From assembly GCF_001423245.1 (NCBI RefSeq), contig NZ_LMOH01000007.1, forward strand, positions 31,904 through 95,903: 64,000 nucleotides of DNA, written 5' to 3'. The stretch comes from Aureimonas sp. Leaf324. Lineage in GTDB: Bacteria > Pseudomonadota > Alphaproteobacteria > Rhizobiales > Rhizobiaceae. This document shows, piece after piece, positions 17,156 through 26,743 of the stretch. A program made the position numbers and the translations under genes. The notes under the pieces are model-generated. The model did no database searches. It was not told where the DNA came from and saw nothing but the letters and a program-made list of their open reading frames with translations. The number at the start of each line of letters is the position of its first letter. Position 1 is the stretch's first letter.

Positions 17156-18071
17156 AGCGTCGGAACAGGGTTCGTGCGATGCGCCAGACAGGCTTCGGCG
17201 AACGGGTGTAGACATGGTGGGCGGCGATCAGCGCCCACGGATGACGCTGCCAGAACTCCGACATCGGCAGCACGAACGGATTGCGCGCGGCCTGCGCGGC
17301 GTCCTCCACCGTCCTCTCCAAGACTGCCTTCGAAGCTCCGCGATCGGCGGCGTCGAGGAGGCCCGGCAAGGCTTCCGTGCCGGCGGCAAGATACCCCTGC
17401 CGCTTCGAGACGGCCGCAAACAGGCGCTCAGCCGCGTGGGCGGCCGTGCCGTCGAGTTGGCCGCGCTCGGGCGCGAACAGGCTCTCGAGCGCCGGGTCAC
17501 ATAGCGGCGACAAGGCCTCCCGCCGGAACCAGAACATCGAGCCCGCGGCGAACCGCCCCTCCTCCAGTTCGCGGAGCGTCAGGTCGAGGCCCAGTGCCGA
17601 AATCATCCGGCGCGTGATGCGGCCATTGAGGACGATCCGTCCGCGGAGGCCGAGAAGATGCGCCTCCGGGACCACCAGCCCGAGCGCCGGCACCCTTTCC
17701 ATCGCCGCCAGCGCGGCGGGCACACCGTCGCGCCCCGCGAGAAGCGAACCGGTGAGGAAGCGGCGCCAGTCGTCGCCGTCGTCGCGATGAACGGACTTCT
17801 TCGTGTGCAGCTTCAACCCGATCTCGAACCCGTCGCCCTCGGCCCGCAGCGCCTTCATGAACGGCAGGACGTCACGCCCGCGGTTCTCGACGACGACCCG
17901 GCGCGTGAAGACGACATGCGGGCTGTCGACCGACGCCAGCGCCATCCCGGCGTCGCGGCATGTCAGCACCAGCCCGAACGGGCGCTGGATGGCCGCTGCG
18001 AGATCGCGTGCCATTTCCGCCCAGACGTCGGGATGATGGACGTGGATGAAGACGATCGGAACGTCGGTCAT
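17139..18071 (-). CDS. Rhamnan synthesis protein F (RgpF)-like glycosyltransferase
   Basis: The protein is 310 aa. Family pattern in order: FIHVHHPDVWAEM, then VVVENRGRDVLPFMKAL, the highly characteristic LKLHTKKSVHRDDGDDWRRFL, and GLVVPEAHLLG. RgpF proteins act in rhamnose-polysaccharide assembly. The neighbouring rfbBCA genes, which make dTDP-sugar precursors, support that. The start at 18071 (MTDVPIVF) is chosen because upstream codons read as non-coding and overlap rfbB. It lies 40 bases after rfbB on the same strand, probably one operon. Confidence 0.8.
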   Translation of the reverse strand: MTDVPIVFIHVHHPDVWAEMARDLAAAIQRPFGLVLTCRDAGMALASVDSPHVVFTRRVVVENRGRDVLPFMKALRAEGDGFEIGLKLHTKKSVHRDDGDDWRRFLTGSLLAGRDGVPAALAAMERVPALGLVVPEAHLLGLRGRIVLNGRITRRMISALGLDLTLRELEEGRFAAGSMFWFRREALSPLCDPALESLFAPERGQLDGTAAHAAERLFAAVSKRQGYLAAGTEALPGLLDAADRGASKAVLERTVEDAAQAARNPFVLPMSEFWQRHPWALIAAHHVYTRSPKPVWRIARTLFRRFTLDR

Positions 18072-18111
18072 CGCGTCGTCGCACGCTGGCCGGACGAGAG
18101 GCAGGACGCGC

Positions 18112-19173
18112 TCAAGCCTTGGCCGCTCCGAGGCGTTGGCCGGCGTAGCGCTTCTCGCGGATCGGACGCCACCAGTCCGGATGGTCGAGATACCAGCGGA
18201 TGGTCTTCTCGAGACCCGTCTCGAAGGTTTCCTGCGCGCGCCAGCCGAGTTCGCCCTCGATGCGGCTCGCATCGATCGCATAGCGCAGGTCGTGGCCCGG
18301 CCGGTCGGTGACGAAGTCGATCAGCCCACGGCGCGGCTCGCCGCTCGGGAGGGGCGACAGGCGGTCGAGCGTGTCGCAGATCGTCTCGACGACCGCGAGG
18401 TTCGAGCGCTCGTTGCGCCCGCCGATGTTGTAGGATCGGCCGGGCTCGCCCCGCGTGACGACGAGCGCCAGCGCGCGGGCGTGGTCGTCGACGTAGAGCC
18501 AGTCGCGCACGTTCTCGCCCCGGCCGTAGACCGGCAGGCGCTTGCCCTCCAGCCCGTTCAGGATGATGAGCGGGATCAGCTTCTCGGGGAAGTGGTAGGG
18601 CCCGTAGTTGTTCGAGCAGTTCGAGAGCACGACGGGCATGTGGTAGGTGTGGAACCAGGCCATCGCCAGATGGTCCGACGCCGCCTTCGAGGCCGAATAG
18701 GGCGAGGACGGCGCGTAGGGCGTGTCCTCCGTGAAGAGGCTGTCGTCGAGCGGCAGGTCGCCGTAGACCTCGTCGGTCGAGACGTGATGGAAGCGGAAGG
18801 CGTCGCGCCGGTCGGCCGGCAGCTGCATCCAGTAGGCGCGGGCAGCCTCCAAAAGCTCGTAGGTGCCGACGATGTTGGTCTGGATGAAGTCGCCCGGGCC
18901 GTCGATCGAGCGATCGACATGGCTTTCGGCCGCCAGATGCATGATCGCGTCGACGCGCTCCTCGGCGAGGAGATCGGCCACGAAGGCCCGGTCGCCGATA
19001 TCGCCCTTCACGAAGCGGTAGCGCGGGTCGTTCTCGATCTCGGCGAGCGACGACAGGCTGGCGGCGTAGGTCAGCTTGTCGAGGTTGACGACGCTGTGGT
19101 CGGTGTCGCGGATCAGGTGGCGGCAGATCGCCGAACCGATGAAGCCGGCGCCGCCGGTGACGAGGATCTTCAT
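18112..19173 (-). CDS. rfbB: dTDP-glucose 4,6-dehydratase
   Basis: The protein is 353 aa, an extended short-chain dehydrogenase. NAD-binding [14 protein letters not shown] is at residues 7-20, the RmlB catalytic Thr-Asp-Glu in [10 protein letters not shown], and the Tyr/Lys pair in [11 protein letters not shown]. It converts dTDP-glucose to dTDP-4-keto-6-deoxyglucose. Its ATG overlaps the rfbC stop (ATGA), so the two are translationally coupled. Confidence 0.95.
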   Translation of the reverse strand: MKILVTGGAGFIGSAICRHLIRDTDHSVVNLDKLTYAASLSSLAEIENDPRYRFVKGDIGDRAFVADLLAEERVDAIMHLAAESHVDRSIDGPGDFIQTNIVGTYELLEAARAYWMQLPADRRDAFRFHHVSTDEVYGDLPLDDSLFTEDTPYAPSSPYSASKAASDHLAMAWFHTYHMPVVLSNCSNNYGPYHFPEKLIPLIILNGLEGKRLPVYGRGENVRDWLYVDDHARALALVVTRGEPGRSYNIGGRNERSNLAVVETICDTLDRLSPLPSGEPRRGLIDFVTDRPGHDLRYAIDASRIEGELGWRAQETFETGLEKTIRWYLDHPDWWRPIREKRYAGQRLGAAKA

Positions 19174-19745
19174 TGGGCGTTCTCCCCCATGCGGAAAGGC
19201 GTCTCGATGTCGGCAAGGCGCGGGGCGGCCTCGTCCTTGGCGGACAGGACCGGACGCCGGCCGCCGAGCGGCCAGTCGATGGCGATGTCCGGGTCGTCGA
19301 AACGGATGGATCGGTCGTGCGCGCCGCTGTAGGGCGCCGACACCTTGTAGAAAACCTCGGTATCGGGCTCGAGCGTCAGGAAGCCGTGGGCAAAGCCGGC
19401 CGGCACCAGGATCTGGTTGAACGCGTCGGCCGATAGCTCAAGCGCGACCCAGCGTTTGTAGGTCGGGGAGCCCTGGCGGATGTCGACCGCCACATCGAGA
19501 ACGCGCCCGCGCAGCACGCGCACGAGCTTATCCTGCGCGAACGGCGGCTCCTGGTAGTGCAGGCCGCGCAGCGTGAAGGCCTCGGCGGAATAGGACTGGT
19601 TGTCTTGCATCCAGTCGATCTCGACGCCCTTCTCGGCGAGCCGCGCCCGGTTGAAGGTCTCGGAGAAGAAGCCCCGGTCGTCGCCGAACTTGCGCGGCGT
19701 GATCTCCAGGACCTCCGGAATGTCCAGCTTGCGGACGTCGAGCAT
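19170..19745 (-). CDS. rfbC: dTDP-4-dehydrorhamnose 3,5-epimerase
   Basis: The protein is 191 aa, a cupin-type epimerase. Catalytic-region motifs are [12 protein letters not shown] (His), [12 protein letters not shown] and [15 protein letters not shown], with [21 protein letters not shown] at the C-terminus. It makes dTDP-4-keto-L-rhamnose from the RfbB product. The start at 19745 ([12 protein letters not shown]) matches the family N-terminus better than an ATG at 19778. It is divergent from rfbA. Confidence 0.94.
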   Translation of the reverse strand: MLDVRKLDIPEVLEITPRKFGDDRGFFSETFNRARLAEKGVEIDWMQDNQSYSAEAFTLRGLHYQEPPFAQDKLVRVLRGRVLDVAVDIRQGSPTYKRWVALELSADAFNQILVPAGFAHGFLTLEPDTEVFYKVSAPYSGAHDRSIRFDDPDIAIDWPLGGRRPVLSAKDEAAPRLADIETPFRMGENAQ

Positions 19746-19911
19746 GGGCCACCCTTGCGGCTTCGATGAGGTCGGCACGCTTTTGCGTCATCGCCGGGCT
19801 GCCCGCAAGGGAGACGGGCGCGGGTGTGAGAACGATCTGGCAAGTTCCGGCCCCAGACGATAGAGAACGGCACGAATTGAGGTTGATCGTACCGGAAGAA
19901 GGCAATCATCG

Positions 19912-20787
19912 ATGAAGGGAATCATCCTGGCAGGCGGTAGCGGCACCCGGCTGCACCCGATGACGCTGACGGCTTCCAAGCAGCTCCTGCCCGTCTACGA
20001 CAAGCCGATGATCTACTATCCGCTGTCGACCCTGATGCTGGCCGGCATCCGCGACATCCTGATCATCTCGACGCCGCATGATCTGCCGCGCTTCAAGGCG
20101 CTGCTCGGTTCGGGCGAGCGCTGGGGCGTGTCCTTTACCTATGCCGAGCAGCCGAGCCCGGACGGCCTGGCGCAGGCCTACCTGATCGGCGAGGAGTTCG
20201 TCGGGGCTGAGCCCTCGGCCCTGGTTCTCGGCGACAACCTTTTCTACGGCCACGGCCTGCCGGAGCTTCTGCGCGCGGCGGCAGGCAAGAGCCAAGGCGC
20301 CAGCGTCTTCGCCTACCACGTCAACGATCCCGAACGGTACGGCGTCGTTGCCTTCGACAAGGCAGGGCGCGCCACCACGATCGAAGAAAAGCCGGCCGAG
20401 CCCGCCTCGAACTGGGCCGTGACCGGCCTCTACTTCTACGACGGGCGAGCGTCGGAGCTGGCGCGCAGCCTCAAGCCCTCGCCGCGCGGCGAGCTCGAGA
20501 TCACCGATCTCAACCGGATCTATCTCGAGGAAGGCTCGCTCAGCGTCCAGTGCATGGGGCGGGGCTTCGCCTGGCTCGACACCGGCACGCCGGACTCGCT
20601 TCTGGAGGCGTCGGAGTTCGTGCGCACGCTGGAGCATCGCCAGGGCTTCAAGATCGCCTGCCCCGAGGAGATCGCCTTCAATCTCGGCTTCATCGACGCC
20701 GACCAGCTGGAGCGGCTCGGCAAGGAGCTCGGCAAGAGCACCTACGGGATCTATCTCCAGAAGCTCGCCCGGCAGTCCCGCGACTGA
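19912..20787 (+). CDS. rfbA: Glucose-1-phosphate thymidylyltransferase
   Basis: The protein is 291 aa. The nucleotidyltransferase signature [20 protein letters not shown] lies at the N-terminus and [11 protein letters not shown] follows. The C-terminus has [17 protein letters not shown], typical of RmlA. It makes dTDP-glucose from glucose-1-phosphate and dTTP. AGAAGG lies about nine bases before the ATG. The 166-base gap to divergent rfbC should hold both promoters. The pathway's last enzyme, RfbD, is not encoded in the window. Confidence 0.95.
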   Translation: MKGIILAGGSGTRLHPMTLTASKQLLPVYDKPMIYYPLSTLMLAGIRDILIISTPHDLPRFKALLGSGERWGVSFTYAEQPSPDGLAQAYLIGEEFVGAEPSALVLGDNLFYGHGLPELLRAAAGKSQGASVFAYHVNDPERYGVVAFDKAGRATTIEEKPAEPASNWAVTGLYFYDGRASELARSLKPSPRGELEITDLNRIYLEEGSLSVQCMGRGFAWLDTGTPDSLLEASEFVRTLEHRQGFKIACPEEIAFNLGFIDADQLERLGKELGKSTYGIYLQKLARQSRD

Positions 20788-20921
20788 CCCGCGGCGTCCC
20801 GGCTTGTGCGCCGGCACGCCGGCACGGTATCAGGACCGGCCTTGAATCAAGGTCGGGGCCCGCCCGTTCGAACGACGATGGCCGACGCCGCCGCTCCGGC
20901 GCGTCGTGAAGGACAAAACGC

Positions 20922-21764
20922 GTGAAAGCAGCCACCAGCGCCCGGACCTGGGTCACCGACGGCCAACAGGACCGCGCGGCCATGCTCCGCTCGGCCGGCG
21001 CGGACTTCCTCGCCGGACTGCGGATGCACGAGCTGTGGCTCTTCCTCGGCTGGCGCGACGTGCAGAAGCACTACAGCCGCTCGGTGCTCGGCCCTCTGTG
21101 GCTGACGCTCTCGATGGGCGTCATGGTGGCGGGCCTCGGCGTTCTCTACTCGCAGATCTTCCGGCAGGACATCAGCTCCTACCTCCCCTTCCTGGCCATC
21201 GGTTTCATCATGTGGGGCCTCATCTCGGGGCTGATCACGGGGGCCTGCGACATCTATTCCTCGGCCGCCGCCTCCGTGCGGCAGGTTCGGATGCCGCTCA
21301 GCGTCTATGTCTTCCAGTTCGTCTGGCGCCAGTTGCTGACCTTCGGCCACAACTTCGTCATCTACATCCTCGTCGCGATCATCTTCGGCATCTGGCCGGG
21401 CGTGACGGGTCTCCTGTTCTTCCCGGCGCTGCTGATCCTCATCCTCAACGGGGTCTTCGCGGGCATGATCCTCGGGCCGCTCTGCGCCCGCTTCCGCGAC
21501 ATTCCCCTCATCATCGCGAGCGTGGTGCAGGTCGTGTTCTTCATGACCCCCATCTTGTGGAGTTCGCACATGCTGCCGGACCGGGCCGTGCTGCTGGCGA
21601 TCAACCCATTCTACCACCTCATCGAGATCCTGCGCGATCCGCTGCTCGGCCAGCCGGCGCTGCTGCAGAACTGGCTGGCCTGCATCGGCCTGACCATCGT
21701 CACCGGCACCATCGCCGTCCTGTTCTTCGCGCGCTTCCGCGCCCGCATCGCCTACTGGGCCTGA
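20922..21764 (+). CDS. wzm: Polysaccharide ABC exporter, permease (Wzm/KpsM-type, ABC-2)
   Basis: The protein is 280 aa with six predicted membrane helices. The N-terminus carries the conserved amphipathic part LFLGWRDVQKHYSRSVLGPLW of ABC-2 polysaccharide permeases. TPILWSS and NPFYHLIEILRDPLLG near the C-terminus are also family markers. It forms the inner-membrane channel for a lipid-linked O-polysaccharide, teichoic-acid-like or capsule glycan. The ATPase gene starts five bases after its stop. It sits in the rfb island. Confidence 0.88.
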   Translation: MKAATSARTWVTDGQQDRAAMLRSAGADFLAGLRMHELWLFLGWRDVQKHYSRSVLGPLWLTLSMGVMVAGLGVLYSQIFRQDISSYLPFLAIGFIMWGLISGLITGACDIYSSAAASVRQVRMPLSVYVFQFVWRQLLTFGHNFVIYILVAIIFGIWPGVTGLLFFPALLILILNGVFAGMILGPLCARFRDIPLIIASVVQVVFFMTPILWSSHMLPDRAVLLAINPFYHLIEILRDPLLGQPALLQNWLACIGLTIVTGTIAVLFFARFRARIAYWA

Positions 21765-21769
21765 ACGCC

Positions 21770-22522
21770 ATGGCGTCGATCACCTTCGAGAACGTCAGCG
21801 TCGACATTCCGGTCTTCAACGCGACCAACCGCTCGCTGAAGAACAACATCATCTCGGCCGCGACCGGCGGCCAGATCAGCCCGCGCGACACCAAGCGCAT
21901 GAGCGTGCGCGCGATCGACGGCCTGACCCTGCGCCTCGACCACGGCACGCGGGTCGGTCTCGTCGGCCACAACGGCGCGGGCAAGTCGACCATGCTGCGC
22001 GTGATGGCCGGCATCTACGCGCCGACCGGCGGGCGCGTCGTCGTCGAGGGCGACGTCGCGCCGATGTTCGACCTCGCCTTCGGCATGGATCCCGACTCGA
22101 CCGGCTGGGACAACATCATCCTGCGCGGTCGCCTGCTTGGCTTCTCGAAGTCCGAGATCCGCAAGCGGATGGACGAGATCGGCGCCGTCAGCGACCTCGG
22201 CGGCTTCCTCGACATGCCGATGCGCACCTATTCCACCGGCATGGCGACCCGCCTCGCCTTCGCGGTATCTACTTCGATCCGGCCCGACATCCTGCTGATC
22301 GACGAGGGCATCGGCGCGGGCGACGCGGCTTTCATCCAGCAGGCGAAGGAGCGCATGCGCTCCTTCATCGGCGAAGCCGGACTCCTGGTGCTGGCCTCGC
22401 ATTCCGACGACCTCCTTCGGCAGTGGTGCACGACCGCGCTCTGGATGGAGCACGGCCGGATGCGCATGCACGGGCCGATCGAGGAGGTGCTCGCCGCCTA
22501 TCAGGCGTCGCTGCACGGCTGA
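21770..22522 (+). CDS. wzt: Polysaccharide ABC exporter, ATP-binding subunit (Wzt/KpsT-type, short form)
   Basis: The protein is 250 aa. Walker A is GHNGAGKST, the signature region YSTGMATRLAFAVSTSIRPD, and Walker B LLIDEGIGAGD, the unusual DEG form of Wzt/KpsT/TagH ATPases. It powers the adjacent Wzm-like permease. It stops right after the nucleotide-binding domain, so the C-terminal carbohydrate-recognition domain found in O9a-type Wzt is missing; this suggests export not gated by chain-terminus recognition. Confidence 0.9.
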   Translation: MASITFENVSVDIPVFNATNRSLKNNIISAATGGQISPRDTKRMSVRAIDGLTLRLDHGTRVGLVGHNGAGKSTMLRVMAGIYAPTGGRVVVEGDVAPMFDLAFGMDPDSTGWDNIILRGRLLGFSKSEIRKRMDEIGAVSDLGGFLDMPMRTYSTGMATRLAFAVSTSIRPDILLIDEGIGAGDAAFIQQAKERMRSFIGEAGLLVLASHSDDLLRQWCTTALWMEHGRMRMHGPIEEVLAAYQASLHG

Positions 22523-22629
22523 AACGCGGGTCTCTCGATACGAACTGGCCGCGACGGTCTCGGGCCCGGCCCCGTCGGCGTCGATCGCGGGGCGAGGCGC
22601 AGCAGCGCGGTCAGCGCCCGCGCGGGACG

Positions 22630-23760
22630 TCAGCGAAGGCGCAGCACGATGCGCCGACCGGCGCGCAGAACCCGGAACACCCCGATCCGCTCGAGGAACT
22701 GGGACCGCTCGAAGGAGCGCAAGACCTTGAGGCGGATGCGGGCACGCCGCTGAACGCCAGCCGGCAGATAGGGGATGATGTGTCCGAGATCGGCCACCGA
22801 CCGTTCATAGAGCGGCCGGTCGTGCAGCATCGCAGCACGCTGCAGTTCGCCGAGGACCGTCATGTAGAAGCGCTGCGCGATGATCGGCTTCCACTGCGGC
22901 ATCAGCGGCATGTCGGAGTTATCGAAGTCGTTATAGAGCTTCTCGAAATAGATCATCCGCGAGCGGGCCATGCGCGGCGAATACGAGGTCGAGCCGGTAT
23001 AGATGCACCAGTAGGACAGCGATTTCGGCAGGAAGACGTTGTCCCAGCCGGCATAGAACAGCCGAATGAACAGGTCGTCGTCCTCGTAGCCGCTCAAACG
23101 CTCATCGAAGCGGCCGACGTCTTCGAACGCCTCGCGCGCGATCAGCGAAGCGGACGGAAGGATGAACATGTCCTCCGACAGGCAGCGCGCAAGCTGCGTC
23201 TTCGGGTGCTCCTGCGGCAGCATCCGGAGCATGCCGCGGTTGCGCAGCCGCCCGAAGCGATCGCACTCGTCGAGATCGCTGTAGACCCATCCGAGCTTGA
23301 AGCGATCGCCGGCCTCGAACGGCTTGATGAGTTCAGCGATGTGATCGGGGTACCACCCGTCGTCCTGATCGAGGAGAGCGATCAGGCGGCTGGTCGAGTT
23401 CGCGACGGCGAAATTGCGCGCCGAAGACTGGCCGCCGTTTTCCTTCCGCAAGAGGCGGATGGACGGAAACTCTTGCGCAAGGCGCTCGACGATCGCCGCC
23501 CCGCCATCGGTCGATCCATCGTCCACGACGATAAACTCGTCGGGCTTGCGCGTCTGCGACAGAACCGTCCGGATCGAACGTTCGATGAATTCCGCGCCAT
23601 TATAAAGCGCGATGATGGCCACGACGGAAAGCGGGGTTCCGCCGGCGGCCTCAGAGGTCACGGTCAAACGAACTGTCTCGCCAAATTCACAACTGTCCGC
23701 AGCATCTCTCACGTTTCCGACGAAATTGGAAATCGCGGCGGGTTGCGGACGTGTCGCCAT
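22630..23760 (-). CDS. Glycosyltransferase family 2
   Basis: The protein is 376 aa. A GT-A domain begins near residue 44: VVAIIALYNGAEFIERSIRTV, then VVDDGSTDGG (nucleotide-sugar binding) and LLDQDDGWYP (DXD-type metal site), with the acceptor-side acidic motif SGYEDDDLFIRLF later. The first roughly 40 residues are not conserved in the family, so a later start is possible. Donor and acceptor are unknown, but it lies next to the polysaccharide exporter and reads against it. Codon use is like its neighbours. Confidence 0.87.
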   Translation of the reverse strand: MATRPQPAAISNFVGNVRDAADSCEFGETVRLTVTSEAAGGTPLSVVAIIALYNGAEFIERSIRTVLSQTRKPDEFIVVDDGSTDGGAAIVERLAQEFPSIRLLRKENGGQSSARNFAVANSTSRLIALLDQDDGWYPDHIAELIKPFEAGDRFKLGWVYSDLDECDRFGRLRNRGMLRMLPQEHPKTQLARCLSEDMFILPSASLIAREAFEDVGRFDERLSGYEDDDLFIRLFYAGWDNVFLPKSLSYWCIYTGSTSYSPRMARSRMIYFEKLYNDFDNSDMPLMPQWKPIIAQRFYMTVLGELQRAAMLHDRPLYERSVADLGHIIPYLPAGVQRRARIRLKVLRSFERSQFLERIGVFRVLRAGRRIVLRLR

Positions 23761-23842
23761 GGCCGCACAACCTCGAACGGACGAGGCGGTCAGTCCCCTT
23801 TCGCCGCATCGTCCGCAGGCGACGCTTCGGAAGACGATCGTC

Positions 23843-24844
<1,002 letters not shown>

Positions 24845-24868
24845 GCTTGGATCTCCCGAAACGGCTTC

Positions 24869-25699
24869 TTACTTCACGGCGCCGAAGGTCAGGCCGCGGA
24901 CGAGCTGCTTCTGGGAGAACCAGCCGATGATGAGGATGGGCGCGATGGCAAGCGTCGAGGCCGCCGAAAGCTTGGCGTAGAAGTTGCCCTGCGGGCTCGA
25001 GAACGAGGCGATGAAGGCCGTCAGCGGCGCGGCGTTCGTGGTCGTCAGCAGCAGCGTCCAGAACGCTTCGTTCCAGGCGAGGATGACGTTGAGGAGCACC
25101 GTCGAGGCGATGCCCGGCAGCGCCATCGGCGCCAGCACCCGGAAGAGCTCTTGCCGCAGGTTCGCGCCGTCCATGCGCGCGGCCTCCAGTATCTCGCCGG
25201 GGATCTCCTTGAAGTAGGTGTAGAGCATCCAGACGATGATCGGCAGATTGATCAGGAAGAGGATCACGATCAGGCCGAAGCGGCTGTCGAGAAGGCCGAA
25301 GTTGCGGAACAGGATCGTCACTGGCACCAGCGCGCCGACCGCCGGCATCATCTTCGTCGACAGCATCCAGAGAAGAACGCCGCGGGTCTTCGGCGTCGGC
25401 GAGAAGGCCATGGCCCAGGCCGCGGGGATCGCGAAGACGAGGCCGAGCGCCGTCGAGCCGAGCGACAGGTAGACCGAGTTCAGGAGGAAGGCGAAGTAGT
25501 TCCGCTGCTCCTGGATCGCCACGTAGTTCTCGGTCGTCCAGTCGAAGAACAGGAACTTCGGCGGGATCGAGATCGCGTCGAGCTCGGTCTTGAACGAGGT
25601 CAGGACCGTCCAGAGGATCGGAAAGAAGATCAGGAGACCGACGGCCCAGGCGAGAACCGTCATGCCGATCTTGCGCTGGGTGGAAACGCGGCGCGCCAT
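24869..25699 (-). CDS. smoG: Sorbitol/mannitol-type ABC transporter, permease (MalG-like)
   Basis: The protein is 276 aa with six predicted helices. The N-terminus (VLAWAVGLLIFFPILWTVLTSFK) and the EAA loop FKEIPGEILEAARMDGANLRQ mark a CUT1 permease of the MalG class. It forms the inner-membrane channel with the gene upstream. Its ATG comes one base after that gene's stop (TGAGATG), so they are translationally coupled. Confidence 0.87.
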   Translation of the reverse strand: MARRVSTQRKIGMTVLAWAVGLLIFFPILWTVLTSFKTELDAISIPPKFLFFDWTTENYVAIQEQRNYFAFLLNSVYLSLGSTALGLVFAIPAAWAMAFSPTPKTRGVLLWMLSTKMMPAVGALVPVTILFRNFGLLDSRFGLIVILFLINLPIIVWMLYTYFKEIPGEILEAARMDGANLRQELFRVLAPMALPGIASTVLLNVILAWNEAFWTLLLTTTNAAPLTAFIASFSSPQGNFYAKLSAASTLAIAPILIIGWFSQKQLVRGLTFGAVK

Positions 25700-25700
25700 C

Positions 25701-26564
25701 TCAGGCCTCCAGATTCTTGCCGACGAGGCGCACGAGGAAGATCGAGACGATGTTGGCGAGCACCACGGCGACGATGCCGCCGGCCGACGCCGTGCCCACA
25801 TCCCCTTCCAGCGAGATGATCGAGGCGATCAGGAACGGCAGGTTCGACGAGGAGACGCCGCCGCCGGTCGTCACGAAGATCTCGGCATAGACCGACAGGA
25901 GGAAGATCGTCTGGATCAGGATGACGACCGTGATCGCCCGCTTCATGTGCGGCAGCGTGATGTACCAGAAGATCGATAGCGCCTTCGCGCCGTCCATCTC
26001 CGCGGCCTCCTTCTGGTCTTCCGACAGGGACTGGAGCGAGGTGAGGAGGATCAGCGTCGCGAACGGCAGCCACTGCCAGGCGACGATGATGATGATCGAC
26101 AGGAGCGGATAGTTGGTCAGCCAGTCGATCGGCGGCAGGCCGATCGCAGTGAGCCCCTGCGCGATGACGCCGTAGACCGGGTTCATCATCATGTTCTTCC
26201 AGACGAGCGCGGCGACCGTCGGCATCACGAAGAACGGGGCGAGCACCAGGAGGCGCACCGGCGACTGGCCGAAGAACTGCTGGTCGAGAAGGAGCGCGAT
26301 CAGCGTGCCGCCGATGACGGTGATGCACAGCACTCCCGCGACGAGGATCAGCGTGTTCTGGAAGGCGCTGATGAAGCGCGGGTCGGTCAGGAAGTAGGTG
26401 TAGTTCTCGATGCCGATGAAGGGCGTCAGCGGATCGTAGAACGTGTAGCGGAGCGTCGAGAACCACAGCGTCAGCGCCAGCGGGACGATCATCCAGATGA
26501 AGAGCGCGATGACGGACGGCGCCACCATCAGGCGCGCTGCGGACCGCGTGTGCGTTGTCGCCAT
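25701..26564 (-). CDS. smoF: Sorbitol/mannitol-type ABC transporter, permease (MalF-like)
   Basis: The protein is 287 aa with six predicted helices and the EAA loop LSEDQKEAAEMDGAKALSIFWYITLPHM. A short N-terminus (ARLMVAPSVIALFIWMIVPLALTLWFS) fits CUT1 sugar permeases without the large MalF periplasmic domain. The start at 26564 (MATTHTRS) matches homologues. The 179 bases between it and smoE hold two strong hairpins, which probably set a lower level for the channel genes than for smoE. Confidence 0.87.
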   Translation of the reverse strand: MATTHTRSAARLMVAPSVIALFIWMIVPLALTLWFSTLRYTFYDPLTPFIGIENYTYFLTDPRFISAFQNTLILVAGVLCITVIGGTLIALLLDQQFFGQSPVRLLVLAPFFVMPTVAALVWKNMMMNPVYGVIAQGLTAIGLPPIDWLTNYPLLSIIIIVAWQWLPFATLILLTSLQSLSEDQKEAAEMDGAKALSIFWYITLPHMKRAITVVILIQTIFLLSVYAEIFVTTGGGVSSSNLPFLIASIISLEGDVGTASAGGIVAVVLANIVSIFLVRLVGKNLEA

Positions 26565-26668
26565 GGGATCGCTCCGAAAAAGGCCGATGCAGCGCGACGA
26601 ACCGAACCCTTTCGGTCGGCGTCCAACGCGGCGACGGGAAATTCTCACGGGGGAAAGCGGAAGCGGCG

Positions 26669-26733
26669 CGACCGTTCGGGCCGCGCCTGCCGTCCGAACG
26701 GTCGGCGGCTCCCCGGCTGCGAGGCCGGGGAGC
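26669..26733 (-). other. Two tandem intercistronic hairpins between smoE and smoF
   Basis: Hairpin A has an 11-bp perfect stem (CGACCGTTCGG 26669-26679 with CCGAACGGTCG 26694-26704). Hairpin B has a 10-bp perfect stem (GCTCCCCGGC 26708-26717 with GCCGGGGAGC 26724-26733) and a 6-nt loop. Hairpin B begins 10 bases after the smoE stop on the transcript. No T run follows either, fitting 3'-end stabilisation rather than full termination. Confidence 0.8.
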
Positions 26734-26743
26734 TGGAGACGGC

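Noticed and set aside
17139..23760. Recent horizontal transfer of the polysaccharide island
   Set aside because: No tRNA gene, integrase, IS element or direct repeats at the borders, and base composition looks like the surroundings by eye.
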